Source of the DNA: Conoideocrella luteorostrata
Taxonomy: Eukaryota > Ascomycota > Sordariomycetes > Hypocreales > Clavicipitaceae
DNA: 64,000 bases
Direction: 5' to 3'
Assembly: GCA_032433595.1 (NCBI GenBank)
Contig: JASWJB010000028.1
Location: forward strand, 172,572 to 236,571
The notes under the pieces were generated by a model that saw only the letters and a program-made list of their open reading frames with translations, was not told the DNA's origin and searched no databases. Position 1 is the first letter of the stretch, and the number at the start of each line of letters is the position of its first letter. Shown piece after piece: positions 22,863 through 35,512 of this stretch. The translations under genes and the position numbers were made by a program.

Positions 22863-24527
22863 TTATCCCAAATCTTCATACTGTCCTCTTTTGGAGATGA
22901 CTCTCCCAAGGCCCTGGTGTATCTCAGCTTGGAATGGCTCGAAAGGCACCCTTTCACCATCGATGCTGATGAATCCATCCTTTTGGTCTCTAGGCGTGAT
23001 ACGATACGCAGAAATCTTTTTGTACTGTACATGTGCGTTGTCAAAAAATTTCCCATTTTCAACCGAATATAGCAATTTGGTAGCCGTGATAGGAGAGAGG
23101 TCGCCATTGACCGTCACTAAATCCATGCATCCATCACTGGCTAATGCCGCAGAAAAGAACTTGGCATCCGGTGCCATGTAAGCCATCTGGGCAAATGTCA
23201 GTCGAACCCTCAGAACAAAAAAACTAGCTTGGGGTATAAAACCAAGACTTACATTTCCACAATAGAAATTGCCGATTTTGTCATATTTAACTTGCTCCCA
23301 TCCTTCTGGCAATGCGTCTTGTACAGTGCCATACTTTAATTTTGGCAGGCCTTTGCTGTCTCCGTTTACTGTAGCATTAATTAGAGGGATGTCGTTACTA
23401 TCAATATCAGCCGTATGTTGCTTATAGTAGGCCCTGATATCTTGTTTGTCTGAAATCTCGACCTTTACGGCAAGATCGCATGGATAGCATCGACGTCGAA
23501 AAATCCTCATCAGAATACCAAGCTCAAATCGTGAGCTACCTATCCAGCGAAGGTTTTCAGTTCCAAGATCACTTTCAGCAACGATTCCCAGAGACTGGGA
23601 CAGAAAGGATACATAGCGCCGATGACCTTGGGTGACGGAGGCAAGATCCAAAGATGTGACATGGCCTTTGATAATCGCCAAAGCGGCAAAGGAAGGCCTA
23701 TATGTTCCATAAAGGTTACAAGACATAGCATTACCCGAGCCGCAGGGAATATGGCTTACAGCAATCCTCGACAAGGCATGAACAGCATCAGATCGCTTTG
23801 CCAAACCGTTGAATATCTCATGAGGAGTGCCATCGCCTGAACATGCCATTATGGTATCATACTTATCAATATCAGCCTTCTCAGCAAGCTCCTCTGCTTC
23901 CCCGCCCTTTTGCAATACCACAACGTCTAGTTCCATCCTGGCAGCTCGAAAGAGTGGTTCGACATCATTGTACCACTTCCTCATGGCGCCGCCAGGGCCG
24001 GCATGGGGATTAATTAGCACATAAGCTCTTTTCCGAAGCTGAGAACCACTGTACGCTCGTTTGAGGACATTAGACACAAACTGTTCGGGTTGGTATTCGT
24101 CCAAAGGCTCGGTTTTGTCCGCAAGATCGAAAGTCCACGTCTCAAGCTTGATGGATGTCTTTGAAAGTTGGGCAGCATAGTCAATCACCAGCCTTTTATT
24201 GGAAATCTCCAACCATAAGACATTATACAGAGGAATTAGTCGCATACCAGATGAGCCTATTGGCATAAGTTGAATATTTGACTCAGAATGTGATTGGGTG
24301 CTGTGGTTTCTAACCTGTTACGATTGATCTGCAAGCCGAACGAAGGCGGTCTTTGGGAGCTGGCTCTAATGTTTGTTAGTGGATTACGCAGTTGTTAAAA
24401 AATAGAAACGGATATATCTACCGTAAAGCTTCAGTGCATTATCACCAACAGACACAGACAAGGTCTTCCCGCCTCGTACACTCAGTTGAGTGCCATGAGT
24501 GCTGACATGGCCGTCTCCGTTCTCCAT
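22863..24527 (-). CDS. LCB4: Sphingoid long-chain-base kinase (LCB4/LCB5 family), four exons
   Basis: Phosphorylates dihydrosphingosine and phytosphingosine, feeding sphingolipid breakdown and signalling. Exons (minus) 24527-24422, 24365-24315, 24256-23253, 23186-22863 give 494 residues. The diacylglycerol-kinase-type catalytic domain starts at YVLINPHAGPGG (near residue 133); the nucleotide-binding SGDGTPHEIFNGL is near 192, with IPCGSGNAMSCNLYG after it. The C-terminal half includes FYCGN joined to MAYMAPDAKFFSAALASDGC by splicing, and DGERVPFEPFQAE near the end. The N-terminal ~50 residues, from two small exons, are variable in the family. Donors GTAGAT and GTTAGA in the 5' introns are weaker than average, so the first 50 residues are less certain than the rest. 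Confidence 0.92.
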
Positions 24528-26110
24528 AATAGCTTCCTCTTCGTACTATCTGAAGACTTGTGAAGGAAAGAGAACAGAAGTTGACGAATGTGAAGAGAAA
24601 CGACGGCTGGTAATAGTTAAGCCGTGGGAAGATCGGCCGAAATTGCAAGTCAGAAGGGGGTTGAGAATCTCTGCTTAGAATCCGTAACCATCAACTGATT
24701 GAGCCGGTATCACAGTCTAGAACTGCGATGGAAATTCAAGGGGGAATCAAAACGAACGACACTACTGCGGACAAGGAATGGGCGGAACCACGCCAGAAAT
24801 AAATTAAAAAACCCAGCTGCTCACTCTTAGTAGTATCAAGTGTTCGGGAATGAAGATGGAGGTAGAATTATGCTCATGAGAGGGACGAGGGCAGACTGGC
24901 ATTTTCGGACCGCGCGGAATCCCTCGGTAAGAGGGAGATGTGCGCGTGTACCGTCGTGCAACCTAGGTGCTTGGCTGCCAGGTACCACGGCGTACCAACA
25001 GACCTAATAAGCCCTGCCGTGCTGCTCTAAAGCCTGTTAGACCCAGGTCATTGATCCCTACGAGGGTAGGGGTACGTAGTTGCTGTTCCACTGTAGCACG
25101 GCACAGTGGGTTCACTACACGGTGGGTGCTATTGATCGGTAGCGCCTTCAGCTGCTTTCATGATTTGAATATAGCCATTGCACGGGGTATTCTTGTGAGA
25201 CAAGAAAAAGACTTGTAAATGTGTTATATGTTATATGTCCTATCTTACACGTATGATCAAATATACTCAAACCTGACTGTCTTGGCGCGTATCAAGACCT
25301 TCAAGAGGCGGTGGATTTTTTCTTTTCCCACGAGAAATTACCAAAACAGAATAAGTCGCCGAGGTGCGTCCCGCGCTACAAATGTAGTTGCGAGGACACG
25401 ATCAGGCGTGACACGAATTAGTACAATTTTCCAGAGACCCATGTTCGAATTTTGTGCAATACTTCAGTAGTATCTACGAAGGAGCCGTCTTTTCTATAGT
25501 AGGGATTCTTCAAACATCCACCACCATTTCACTTACTACGACCACAAAATTTTTAAGCCATGGAGTCAACTCACTCTTTTTCTTGTGTGGTGCCTGAGGT
25601 TTGAATTCAACAAATTTTCGGCCGTAAATATACGGTCGATAATCTAGGTTAAACATTGGTATTCTTAGGTTTTGATTATATGCATATTGAGCAAACCATA
25701 ATTATATTGTTCAACGGTGCCTAGTATGTCGCCTGACGATGACAAATCCCAGGTGCTGGAGGTTATCAAGATATCTTCACAAATGTCTTTTTGAATTCAT
25801 CCTGGGAAGAAGTATATCTGTTCGCCCCTAACTGCCGAGGGTCGCTTACCCTCAACCGAAGACACCGTGGCGCTTCATCCACGTACTACGATGACCACTA
25901 CTATAATCTTCCCAAAAATCGTGTCTCAGCACAAACAATGCGTTTTACCTTTCACGAAATGCTCGAAATACGCAAACCTCAGCCTTCCTTCGTGTGTAAG
26001 CTTTTGACAGGTTCCGGCAGGCCCGGAGTCTATATTTCAAGAATATCAACGGCCACGCTCGATTACAATATGTGGCATCATATACTTGAAGCCGACGTCA
26101 TGGATCTGCT
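24528..26110. other. Long intergenic region, NAA15 end to kinase promoter
   Basis: 1.6 kb between two minus-strand genes. No gene, repeat or transposon recognised. An open frame on the plus strand (25791-26204) lacks an ATG start and overlaps the NAA15 3' end; it is judged a shadow. The first few hundred bases should hold the kinase promoter. Confidence 0.5.
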
Positions 26111-28421
26111 TCATGCAGCTTTGAATTCAGCAGCTAGAACCTCAGAAACCTTTGGCGGCAAATCTGAAGTTGCTGTCAGTATTGCTTTCAACATCGCAGC
26201 TTGATCTTTGGTTTTCTGATGTGCAACGTCGATGTCGCGAGCAGCATTCAGACATCGGACTGCTGGAATGAATTTTCCTGTTCGTTGGTTAGCCAAATAT
26301 GAATTCGCTTGTTATTTATTTTTAATTTTGCGCTACACCAGTTACTTACTTCGGCGAATATAAACTTCAAACCCAGCATGCTGTGCATCAATGCTCTTGG
26401 GACATGCCTGTAATAGCGGGCTCAGGAACTTAAGAGCCTCCTCCAACGGTTCAGTAGTGGCTGCAAGCTTGAGCCCAAGAGGATCCTCATCAATTGTCTT
26501 AGCTCCACTCCCTTGACTTCCCTTGTTTGGATCTTGCTTAGCTTGCTTATCAGCTGCTTCTCTTTCCAGCCGCTGAAGTTCCTTTTTCGCCTTTTTCGCG
26601 GCCTTCTTTTTGGCTAGTGAGTCATCTCCATTTTCAACATTGACGCCATTGGTCCCATTGGCTGCCATTTTGTCCGACATCGTCACATATAACGAGATGG
26701 CATCAAGCGCCGCTCGGGAGTAAAAGGGGTGATCACGGACATGGTCCTGCCACTTGATCATGTCAACATAAGCGCGAATTTGACCCTTCCGCAAAGAGAA
26801 TGTGTGGAAGTCAAATTGGTCTTCTTGCCAAACAGCAAAAATATTGGCGATTGTGTGAAATCGCTTAAGGGCAAGGCCAACATTTCCTTGTCTGGCATGT
26901 GCCTCTCCATCTTCGGTCAGGTACCAGATGCATTGCATATCCAAAAGATCCGCAAATGGTCCTCCAACTGTATCTGCCCGTGTAAACAAGCCAACAGTTC
27001 TCAGTGCCTTGTCGTTTTCGTTGTTGCGAAGTTGATATTTCGCTGCCTTGCTGTTTATGTAACGATCTTTAAGGTCAAGTTTACGAGCGGTGTCCATCAT
27101 GGTCGAGGCTTTTGCAATGTCACCCTTGTGCTTCAAGATCCGTGCTTTAGTCATATGGAAATCAACACTATTGGGATCTTTCCCGATGGCCTTGTCGATA
27201 TACTCCGTCGCTTTAGCAAGATCGCGACTGGGATAGTAGTTATAGTGCTGTGCCAAGAAGTATAAGGCGGCAGCCTCACCCTTGTCCTTGCTCGTGGTGT
27301 TGGTTGATTGAGAGTTTAGATACTTTTCAGCAAGAGAGGCTAGCGTGTTTTTCTTCGAAGCATCAGAATACAGGTGCTTCAGATTTGCAAATGTCGACGG
27401 AACCCCTTTGTTGAACATGATAGTGAGGTAGGCTTCGGCTGCATCTTTGAAGACGTCTCCTAATGTCATATTAGCAGTGCTTCAGAGTCCTATATCCGTT
27501 ATAAAGACTAAGCCCACCAGAAAGAAAATCCAAGGGGATTCGTTTTGCTGCATCGCAGCGGGGAAACTTCTCCGCATACTCATCATATAGAGCCTTGCGC
27601 GATTTGGAGTCCTTCTTATCAATATTCATTACAGTTGCTAACTTCTCATAGTAGACTGCGTGTTCTGTGTTTCGGTCGAGTAATGCCCTGTATGCCTTTA
27701 CTGCTTCTTCTTGCTTGCCGAGTCTAGTTAAATACTCAGCTCTACACTCCATGACAGCTAAGCGATCCAGGTTGTGCTTGCAGGCGGAATTCAGGTGCTT
27801 CAGTGCACGGTCATAATCACCTTGTGCAGCGATTAGGGAATTTTTGTACATGACTGCTTCAGAGTGCTCGATGTCATTGCGTGAGGGTGTTGTTTTCAAG
27901 GTTCCCTCATATGTTGTCAAGACGTTTTCAGCGTCGGAGAGATTGCCAGAGAGGTGATATGCAATAGCAAGGGCAGTCCAGCTCTGGCGCAGCTGCGGTC
28001 GAGCTTGGAGCATGGCGTTTCGACTTTGGATATAACCATCGTAATCTCGCATCTGTACTTGCAAAACGGCCAAGTCTCTTTGGATCTGGGCTGATTCGGG
28101 TTCTAGTTTGAGGGCAAACTTGTAAGCCTTAATGGCTTCCTCGAAGTTTTTAGAAGACCGATATAGCAATCCGTACACGTGCCAGCAAATATGCGACTTC
28201 ATGTCTGCTCTGAGCGCTTCCTTGGCTAGGGCAAACGCCTCTTCCGTCTTCCCCTGACTGTTGAGAATTAAAGCCTTCATGGCCATGGTATCTCCATGTT
28301 TCGGATTCTTTTTGAGAATCAGGTCCGCGGTTTTTAGGCCCCGTTTGTATTGTTTATCCTCGTAGCTGCGAATAACCTGTCGGAATTGCGCCGCTTCTTT
28401 CGGCGCCAGTTGTTGTGGCAT
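26111..28421 (-). CDS. NAT1: NatA auxiliary subunit NAA15/Nat1 (ribosome anchor), three exons
   Basis: Large TPR scaffold that positions the catalytic Naa10 on the ribosome for co-translational N-terminal acetylation. Exons (minus) 28421-27518, 27459-26350, 26277-26111 give 726 residues. It starts MPQQLAPKEAAQFRQVIRSY and shows serial TPRs (QYKRGLKTADLILKKNPKHG, ICWHVYGLLYRSSKNFEEAI, LRQSWTALAIAYHLSGNL), then FKDAAEAYLTIMFNKGVPST right after intron 1 and a Lys/Ala-rich KKAAKKAKKELQRLEREA linker typical of the family. The third exon (KFIPAVRCLNAARDI ... LPPKVSEVLAAEF) ends at 26111, somewhat short compared with longer relatives (~730-860 residues); no further conserved exon was seen downstream. 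Confidence 0.94.
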
Positions 28422-29402
28422 CTTGATAGGTCCGGGAGACTGAGGAACGAGGCTTGCTGTAAAAGGTTAATCCAGTTCACCCAAAGGCTATACTCGCATT
28501 CTTTGCAGAAAATTTTAAGGGTGAATTTTGGTTTAGAGCCGGACGTCTTGGAAGGATAACTGCACAGAAATACAGAGGACACTCACTGACGGGTTGGGAG
28601 CTTTGCTTTGACGCTGCGGTTGGAATGTCGAGCTGGCATTGGCTGACAAAAATGGCTTCGCCTATTATATGCCAAGTCTGCTTCAGTTCGAGAATGAACA
28701 AGCCTCGGAAATCCTATGGTATAGCTAACGGCTCACGTCAGGGTGGGAAAAGACTCTCCGTATTAATTTGAGCGGCGGATCCTCGGATCTTGGTTATTCC
28801 AGGATGTGTACTCCGTATGTGTGGCCAGTCAGTGCGATATTCCCACGTTTGTCACGCTACGATGTGGGGGATTGATTTCCATCCCAAGGATTGTACAAGT
28901 CCCTAGGTAAGAGCTCTTGCGCTCTCATGTCCTAGTCTTTCTTCTATCGAACCACTAACATAATCAATGTCCGGGCTTGGTAGGCCCTCGATAGGCAGTA
29001 GGGTAGGTGTGTCTGTGCACTGAAGCAGCAGCGGACCGCCATCGAGCTAAAGCATAACCTAGCTGTCCACCTAGGCACCTACGTAGCCCAAGTACCAGCT
29101 AACGACACTCTTCCCTCATTTAATAACAGCACATCGTCAATAGCAAGTTAATGTTGTACGCTGTACCTCTTCATTTTGGCCTTAAAGCTTCCGTTTATTT
29201 AAGATCCGGATATACTCCAACACGCACACTGGCTCGTTACTACTCGAATCTGTAATAATTACGGTCCATTAAAGACGTCGCGTTGCCAAGCCTCTTCTCT
29301 ACGCATTTGCCCAATCTGGCCATCTTTTGGGCTTATGATCTGGCCGACTCGAACTGTAACGAAAGGCCAGTACAAGAGACGACGGAGCCCACTACGCATA
29401 CC
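28422..29402. other. Divergent intergenic region, NAA15 / MIX23
   Basis: 981 bases with the promoters of both neighbours. One exact TACTCCGTA at 28809-28817. No gene recognised. Confidence 0.5.
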
Positions 29403-30054
29403 ATGAACCAGATACATAATCAGCCTTGCCTATCACCGCAGTTCTGCTTCTCTTCGGGTGCTCTACAAGGTTTGATTAACCAAGGCATCTATGATATATG
29501 CTCTGCCGACTAATGAACATCTAGGTTTTCTTCGGTTTTCTAGATCGGCAATCGATGACAGTATATCACAGAATATCAATGGGCTGGTAAAGCCAGCACG
29601 TGCCGGCTTTGATCCAACCTCGACAGCACAACGCATCCCCAACCCAAGCTCGCGCGACATTCCTACTCGGACGTGTCGATCATTTCAGAGCAGAGTGCTT
29701 TTTCCAGCCTGGCAAGTAAGAACTGAAATTTTGAATTACTGCGGTCTGGTCGCTGCAAGTCCCGACCCTAACGATCCTGAGACAACTCTTCGAGATATTG
29801 AACTGCAAAAAGACCGTGAAAGAATAATTGACGAACGCCTTGACCCCTATTCCGCAAGATTTTACCCACGAGAGACTCGGACACAAGTACTGGCAAATCT
29901 AGTCCGTCAGGAGCGTGCTATTGAAGACATTGTTCGCCATCGCACCTGGAATGTTGTACGCGAGCGTTGTGCTGCTTCAGACTCAACATGGCAAGAAGCT
30001 ATGGAGAGCTGCAGAACAGATGTGCAAGCTACGACCAGCCACAGTGTCACTTGA
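29403..30054 (+). CDS. MIX23/Cid2-family protein (mitochondrial intermembrane-space type), two exons
   Basis: Two exons 29403-29469 and 29525-30054 give 198 residues. The start MNQIHNQPCLSPQFCFSSGA joined to FLRFSRSAIDDSISQNIN matches the caffeine-induced death protein 2 / MIX23 family, with the conserved C..fL+.sR...DD...N start, a central LFPAWQVRTEILNYCGLVA block and a C-terminal RIIDERLDPYSARFYPRETR ... RHRTWNVVRERC block. MIX23 in yeast is an intermembrane-space protein linked to precursor import; the fungal Cid2 group is named from a fission-yeast overexpression phenotype. Several cysteines lie at family positions. The last ~15 residues are not conserved, and a late intron cannot be excluded. 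Confidence 0.82.
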
Positions 30055-31251
30055 TGGGTGCAGTGCTGGATTTCTTTCGAGTGCTGGTGTCGAGTTATGG
30101 TGTGAATCATTCAAGAATACATAAATGCGATTAAGCAAAGAATTTACCTGTAATTGAGGATTAAACAGAACTTAAACTTTGTACTTGATGCTTGGAGAGA
30201 GAGAGCTGTGGTCATTTGTTGATCCATTTCATAAACAATGCAGGTCATCCTGTCTGCAAAACATCGGGCAAGCATCCAACACGCACGCACCCCAGCTACA
30301 AGAATACCACAGGTGCAAGGGCGTGAATGTCTTCTAGGTTCCACATAAGATGCAGATATTGAACTCTATTTCCCAATCTGATATGATTTTCTTGCATTGG
30401 AGATGTTTCAGGAGGTTATTTTTTGGAGGGGCGGGACGTATATCACAATTGGACCTAGCCGCATCTAACTTGTTATTAAGCACTAAATAACAATGCTGGG
30501 TATATTAATCACTATATCACGTCTGAAAAGTTTGGATTGCTGCTAAAGTTCTTGGTATTTAATGCAAGACTACATTTTCCCGAGTTATATCGTACACAAA
30601 GCAGGCACGGGGAATAAAACATGCCAAGCCACGATTTTCTGCATCTAGCTATGACAAAGCGATAGCTCGAATGCACTTACTGATGGTTATAAAAGCCTTG
30701 ACCATATACTAATCATAGAGTAGCCTGGAGTTCATCATTTTGGGGACCGAGAGGTCTTGAAGAGGTGCACAATGCAGTGATGTCGACAGTGGGGAGAGCG
30801 GGGCTTCTCGGTCACTGTCGCGTGGCTCAATGTTGAGCAGGCTCGAGGTAATCAAGGATGACTTAATCACCTAGAACCTTACTTTCGTGCTAACAAGAAA
30901 ACGTCGAACCCGTATCTGGCGCTTCAAAACGGCCTGAGGCTGTACGTTAGAAGAGCCACCCCTATTGTTAAGCATAGGTACCAATACTGCCTTTAATTGC
31001 ATATGTATTCGCCTAAAGCTGATTATCCAATGAGCGGTCTGGCGTCCTCGGAAGGAGCAGCGAACATAACCACAACAGCCGAATATAGCACCGACTCATA
31101 CCTAAAATCGCACGATCTGCTCAGAGAAACAAATATTGTTAATTCGCAGCTCCACCCCAACCTTATAGTAGACACGATATTCTACCGCAGGTACTGACAG
31201 TTTGACTGTAATCAGCTTGTACCTGCATCCACGACCCAAAGGCTCACCGTC
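30055..31251. other. Intergenic region, MIX23 to OSH4-like gene
   Basis: 1.2 kb between two plus-strand genes. Only short non-conserved ORFs; no repeat or RNA gene recognised. Confidence 0.5.
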
Positions 31252-32582
31252 ATGTCATCGTCTGGGAATGTCGCAGCTGCTCAGGCAAGCAGTGGAAGCT
31301 GGTCAGCTTTTCTAAAGGTAGCGAAAGATGTCACCCCAATTGATGCCTCCAGTCGCACCCTGCAGATGCCGCTAATACCGTACTTCTTGCTCAGTCAATC
31401 GCATCATTCAATGGGGATCTCTCCTCTCTTACTGCACCGCCATTTATTTTATCGTCGCAGTCCCTGACTGAGTTCTCGTCATACTGGGCAACCCATCCAC
31501 CCGTCTTCATAGCTCCTGCTGCCGAGTCTGACTCTGCAAAGCGGGCAATGTTGGTATTGAAATAGTTTTTGTCAACTCTAAAGCATCAGTATGCTAGTCG
31601 AAGCGAACAATTTGGAAACGAAAAGAAGCCGTTGAACCCGTTCCTTGGTGAGCTTTTCCTGGGGACATGGGCCGACGACGCCGGTGATACCACTCTCATT
31701 TCTGAACAGGTCAACCACCATCCCCCGGCAACCGCATATTGTATCCGAAATGACAAGACTGGAGTTCAATTAGAAGGACTCAGCGCTCAGAAAGCGACAT
31801 TCAAAAGTACCATCATTGTGAAGCAGATAGGTCACGCCGTACTTACCATTCCTGTTCCATCTGGGGGAAAGAAGGAACAGGAACGATATCTCATCACGCT
31901 TCCCTCCCTACATATTGAAGGTTTGATATTCGGCACCCCTTTCGTTGAGCTCGACGGATCAAGCTTCATAAGCAGTTCTAGTGGCTACACTGCCAAGATA
32001 GATTATGCTGGCAAGGGGTGGCTCTCTGGGAAGAAGAACAGTGTCACTGCTATCCTCTACCCTACTGGCAAGGAAAAAGAAGTGCTTTTCAATGTGACAG
32101 GCCAGTGGACGAAGGAATTCGAAATCTACGAGGGGCCTGCTAAGAAGAACTCCTCATCTACATTGGTTGCTACGTACGACGCGATCGGCACAGCCCAGAC
32201 GGACCTTAAAATTGCTGAAGTAAACCAACAATACCCTCTCGAATCCAGGCGAGCTTGGGCTAAGGTTGCTGAGGCCATTCAGGCCGGCGATATGGATGCT
32301 GTATCTGTTGAGAAAGGCAAGATCGAGCAAGCGCAACGTGACTTACGCAACAAAGAAAAGTTAGAAGACCGCTCTTGGGACCGACGATATTTCTCTGCAG
32401 CAACAGGGGAAGATGAAATACTCAAAAAGTTAGGGCCAGCGGCAGGAGTTGCTCTAAACGGTGACCAAGACAAAACGGGCGGTTTGTGGAGATTCGATCC
32501 AGTCAAAGCGGCGAATGCGTCCGCCGAGACTCTGAGCATTGAGAAAGTACATGAAATTGAGAAAAATATTCTAGGACAGTAG
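31252..32582 (+). CDS. KES1: KES1/OSH4-like oxysterol-binding protein, interrupted by an in-frame TAG
   Basis: Sterol/PI4P exchange protein of the short (lipid-domain only) OSBP class. Exons 31252-31317 and 31395-32582 would give 417 codons before the normal stop. The signature EQVNHHPPATAY is present, with KKPLNPFLGELFLGTW, AKIDYAGKGWLSGKKN, FEIYEGPAKK and the C-terminal EEIL/LWRFDP-type region. Codon 31563-31565, expected to be tryptophan in the segment AMLVLK-W-FLSTLKHQY, is TAG. It lies in the reading frame shared by conserved sequence on both sides, and no intron of normal size can remove it. Either this strain carries a nonsense allele (TGG to TAG) or the base is an assembly error; translation could only restart downstream of the lid and first strands. 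Nothing else in the gene is broken. Confidence 0.9.
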
Positions 32583-33002
32583 CACTTTTATTCCGGTCCG
32601 GCTCTTAAGAGACTGGTTAGTGCTACAACAAGAGATAGCCTGTTATGACATATCCTAATTGTTTACAAAATCATGCCAGCCTGTTTGTGAAATTCTGTAG
32701 TATGCCTCTAAGGCAACCGTGTGATGCCAATACAGGTTGCCAACCAGTGTATTTTGTTATACAGCGCTTCATCATACCGGAAGTAAATGTGTTTTTAAAC
32801 ATCGAAGTGCAACCGATGCACTCTGTTATATGGTCATGTAGAAAGCACTTGCGAATAGAGGTGGAATACTTGTGTTGGGTGGAAAGTGTTGTTAATCTGA
32901 CTCCTTTTTTGCTTTATTTTCACCTGCTAGGTCTATCAACGGTGAATCCCACAGCAAACTTCTCATTTCCCAAACTGATACAACCATATACAGTTTTGTG
33001 CC
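32583..33002. other. 3' intergenic region between convergent OSH4-like gene and FBA1
   Basis: 420 bases holding the two 3' UTRs; no gene recognised. Confidence 0.5.
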
Positions 33003-34312
33003 TTACACCTGGCCGGCGCAGTTAAAATCTTTGAGAGCCTCAGCAACACGTGTGGACATAGTCTTTTCACCCTCACGAACCCAAACGCGGGGCTGTTATT
33101 TGCCTAGTTAGCGGAATGCGTCACGCAAATTGAACAAATTAAGAATGTCCGCAAAATCAACTTACGTCAAAGAATTTCTTGTTGGGTTTATCCTCGCCAT
33201 CAGGGTTTCCAACAGCAGTCAGCAAATAGTCCTTCTTGTTCAGCATGTAGTCACGAATACCCGACATGTAGGCAAACTGCATGTCAGTGTCCATGTTGAC
33301 CTTGATGACACCGTGGCTGATAGCATCAAGATACTCTTGCTTGCTAGAACCAGAGCCACCATGGAAAACAAAGTAAACGGGCTTGCTCTCGTTGGAGTTG
33401 ATAGCAGCTTTGACATGCGCTTGGTGCTTGCCAAGGAGCTCAGGGTGCAGCTTGACGTTGCCTGGCTTGTAGACACCATGAACATTTCCAAAGCCGGCAG
33501 CAATGGAAAAATAAGGAGAGATTGGAGACAGAGTTTGGTAGATGTTAAGGATATCCTCGGGCTGGGTATAAAGAGAGTTATTGTCGACATCTTCGTTGTT
33601 GACACCGTCCTCCTCACCACCAGTAATACCAATTTCCATCTCTAGCCACTGCTTCATTGGTGCAGCGCGTTTTAAATACTTGGCAGTAGTTTCAACGTTC
33701 CAATCGACAGGCTCCTCAGAGAGATCGATCATATGGGAGCTGAAAAGGGGCTCACCGTGAGTCTTGAAATAAGCCTCATCAGCGTCGAGCATTCCGTCGA
33801 GCCATGGCAAGAGTTTCTTGGCACAGTGATCGGTGTGAAGGATGACGGGAACCCCATAAGCCGGAGCAATGGAGCGGATGTAGTGGGCACCGGCAACGGA
33901 ACCGGCAATAGAAGCCGCCTGATCAGTATTACTGACACCCTACATTTGCAGGCATTAGGCGCAACACTCAACGACGAAGTAATGGGCATTGTCTTCAGCA
34001 TACCTTTCCAGCGAAGTAAGCGGCACCGCCCTGGGACATCTGCAGGATAATAGGAGCCTTGGCATCGCGAGCTGCCTCAAGAGATGCAACGACGGTCGAG
34101 GAAGAGGTAACATTCTGCAATAAAAGTTAAGTCGGTCTGATAGGGCCAAAGGTACAGAGGAGGCTTGTATTAAAAGAGCCTTTAAGTGAGCAAGATAAAC
34201 TTACGATGGCGGGAACAGCAAATTGCTTCTCACGGGCATATTGGAAGAGTCTCAAGACATCGTCGCCAACAATGACGCCGGACTTTCGGCTCAGGACGTC
34301 AGTGAGACCCAT
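33003..34312 (-). CDS. FBA1: Fructose-bisphosphate aldolase, class II (zinc), four exons
   Basis: Glycolytic/gluconeogenic enzyme splitting fructose 1,6-bisphosphate. Exons (minus) 34312-34205, 34114-34004, 33939-33166, 33092-33003 give exactly 360 residues, the fungal norm. MGLTDVLSRKSGVIVGDDVL starts it; zinc ligands lie in VILHTDHCAKKLLPW (His near 108 and 111) and HGGSGSS (near 265); EMEIGITGGEEDGVNNE and AAGFGNVHGVYKPGNVKLHP are class II hallmarks, and the C-terminus is RVAEALKDFNCAGQV. Introns are 64-90 bases. A CT-rich leader with a TATA-like element lies far upstream (34974-34980 minus), as expected of a strongly expressed gene. Confidence 0.97.
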
Positions 34313-34973
34313 GTTGGAGAAAGGTTATGGCTTCGAAGGTGCGGGGATTCGGCTGATTGGTTTGGTACTATTGATGAAGAACTCTGGTGAGCAAACGGAT
34401 GGAAACCAGTAGAAGTCTCAATTGCAAAGGAGTGCAAACTTATTTAGAGCGAACAGTTTCAGTACGTGGTGACGCGGAGTTCAGTCAGTATGTTTATTAG
34501 AAACTTTGTCAAAAGTGTGATGAGACTTGGAGGGGTAGACGAGTAGCGCCAACTTGCGCGGGGTTTTCAACAAGGAACCTTATCGCTATCGCAGCTTGGA
34601 GGGGGGCTGTCTTGTGGGTCACTCAACGGAGCACTCGTGACAAAGATATCGATACAAGCGACTGGTGCAATCCAAATATCTCTCGTTGCTAATTGGTGCA
34701 AGCGAATCGGGTATTGACCATCTGGCACTTGCTAGGCAATGGTGTCTGGAAGCCAGTGAGCCATTATTTGATCGGCCCGTTACGTCCAGTATAATCCATG
34801 TTAGGGGTAATTTGGTCTCACGGTGACTATAAAAAATGCATTGACGTTTCTTCGATGGTGGGGCATATAGAGCGAAGAGGGGCCCAACACTTACACAATG
34901 AGCATAGATGTCGGACAGTGAAGTTGATGATAACAGCAAGAGCAAGATGGAGGAATAAAGAAAGGTAAATAGA

Positions 34974-34980
34974 TATTTAT
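34974..34980 (-). promoter_or_regulatory. FBA1: TATA-like element before a CT-rich leader (FBA1 core promoter candidate)
   Basis: On the minus strand the word ATAAATA is followed by a pyrimidine-rich stretch (CTTTCTTTATTCC and CTTGCTCTTGCTG) running to about 34925. This is the usual layout of a strong fungal core promoter. It lies about 660 bases upstream of the FBA1 ATG, so it would require a long or spliced 5' UTR. Confidence 0.35.
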
Positions 34981-35490
34981 GGCGGCCACATGGGATGGGA
35001 AGTGGAAAGAAGAACGCAGGAAGGGAGGCTGGGGGGTTCCTAATTGTTTTGGGTATTAGCCTCGTCATTACCGGGACCAACCTCCTATCGTAGCCGATAG
35101 TTTGGCGTAGAACGGAAACATGCGGGACTCTACGCTCCTGAATAACTCCATAGGGGCAATGTAGAAGGCGGCCCGGAGACTGTAAAATTTGCAAACGGTG
35201 AGAAAATTATCTACTTGTAACTTGACAATCCAAACCTAGGTCATTGTGCCGCAGCCACAGCGAATTGGTCAGTAGGGACTAGCGTGAGTGCCCATTGGCA
35301 AGTTAAAAAGACGAAATGGCAGCTCTGTCGGATACCACCAATAGGAAGAGTGTCAGACACCAAACCTGCTGTACGTAAACGCGGTGGATGGTTGCAATGA
35401 GGAGGTCGGCAACTTACTCGTCAATTGAGCTGCATCACGCAGGAGAGGACAGAGGGATGGAGTTCTGGCCAAGCTAATGATATGTTGAGA

Positions 35491-35512
35491 ACTCCGTACG
35501 GAGTACTCCGTA
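35491..35512. repeat. Compound TACGGAGTA/TACTCCGTA element
   Basis: Two overlapping copies of the 9-mer in opposite orientation, preceded by a further ACTCCGTA, form a nested inverted repeat (ACTCCGTACGGAGT plus TACTCCGTA). It is the densest of 15 exact occurrences in the window. A similar palindrome (ACTCCGTACGGAGT) lies at 44774-44787. Confidence 0.75.

Noticed and set aside
25791..26204. 137-codon open frame on the plus strand
   Set aside because: It starts at TTG, has no recognisable family and overlaps the conserved third exon of NAA15 on the other strand; treated as a shadow.
26111..26277. Possible truncation of NAA15
   Set aside because: Ends shorter than the longest relatives, but total length is within the family range and no lost exon could be seen; not called a lesion.
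31563..31565. UAG reassigned as a sense codon
   Set aside because: Several intact genes in the window (TRM11, dim-5, the UBTD-like gene) end in TAG exactly where the family ends, so TAG is a normal stop here.
34619..35194. 191-codon open frame on the minus strand upstream of FBA1
   Set aside because: Composition follows CT-rich promoter sequence with a TATA-like element; no conserved protein motif.
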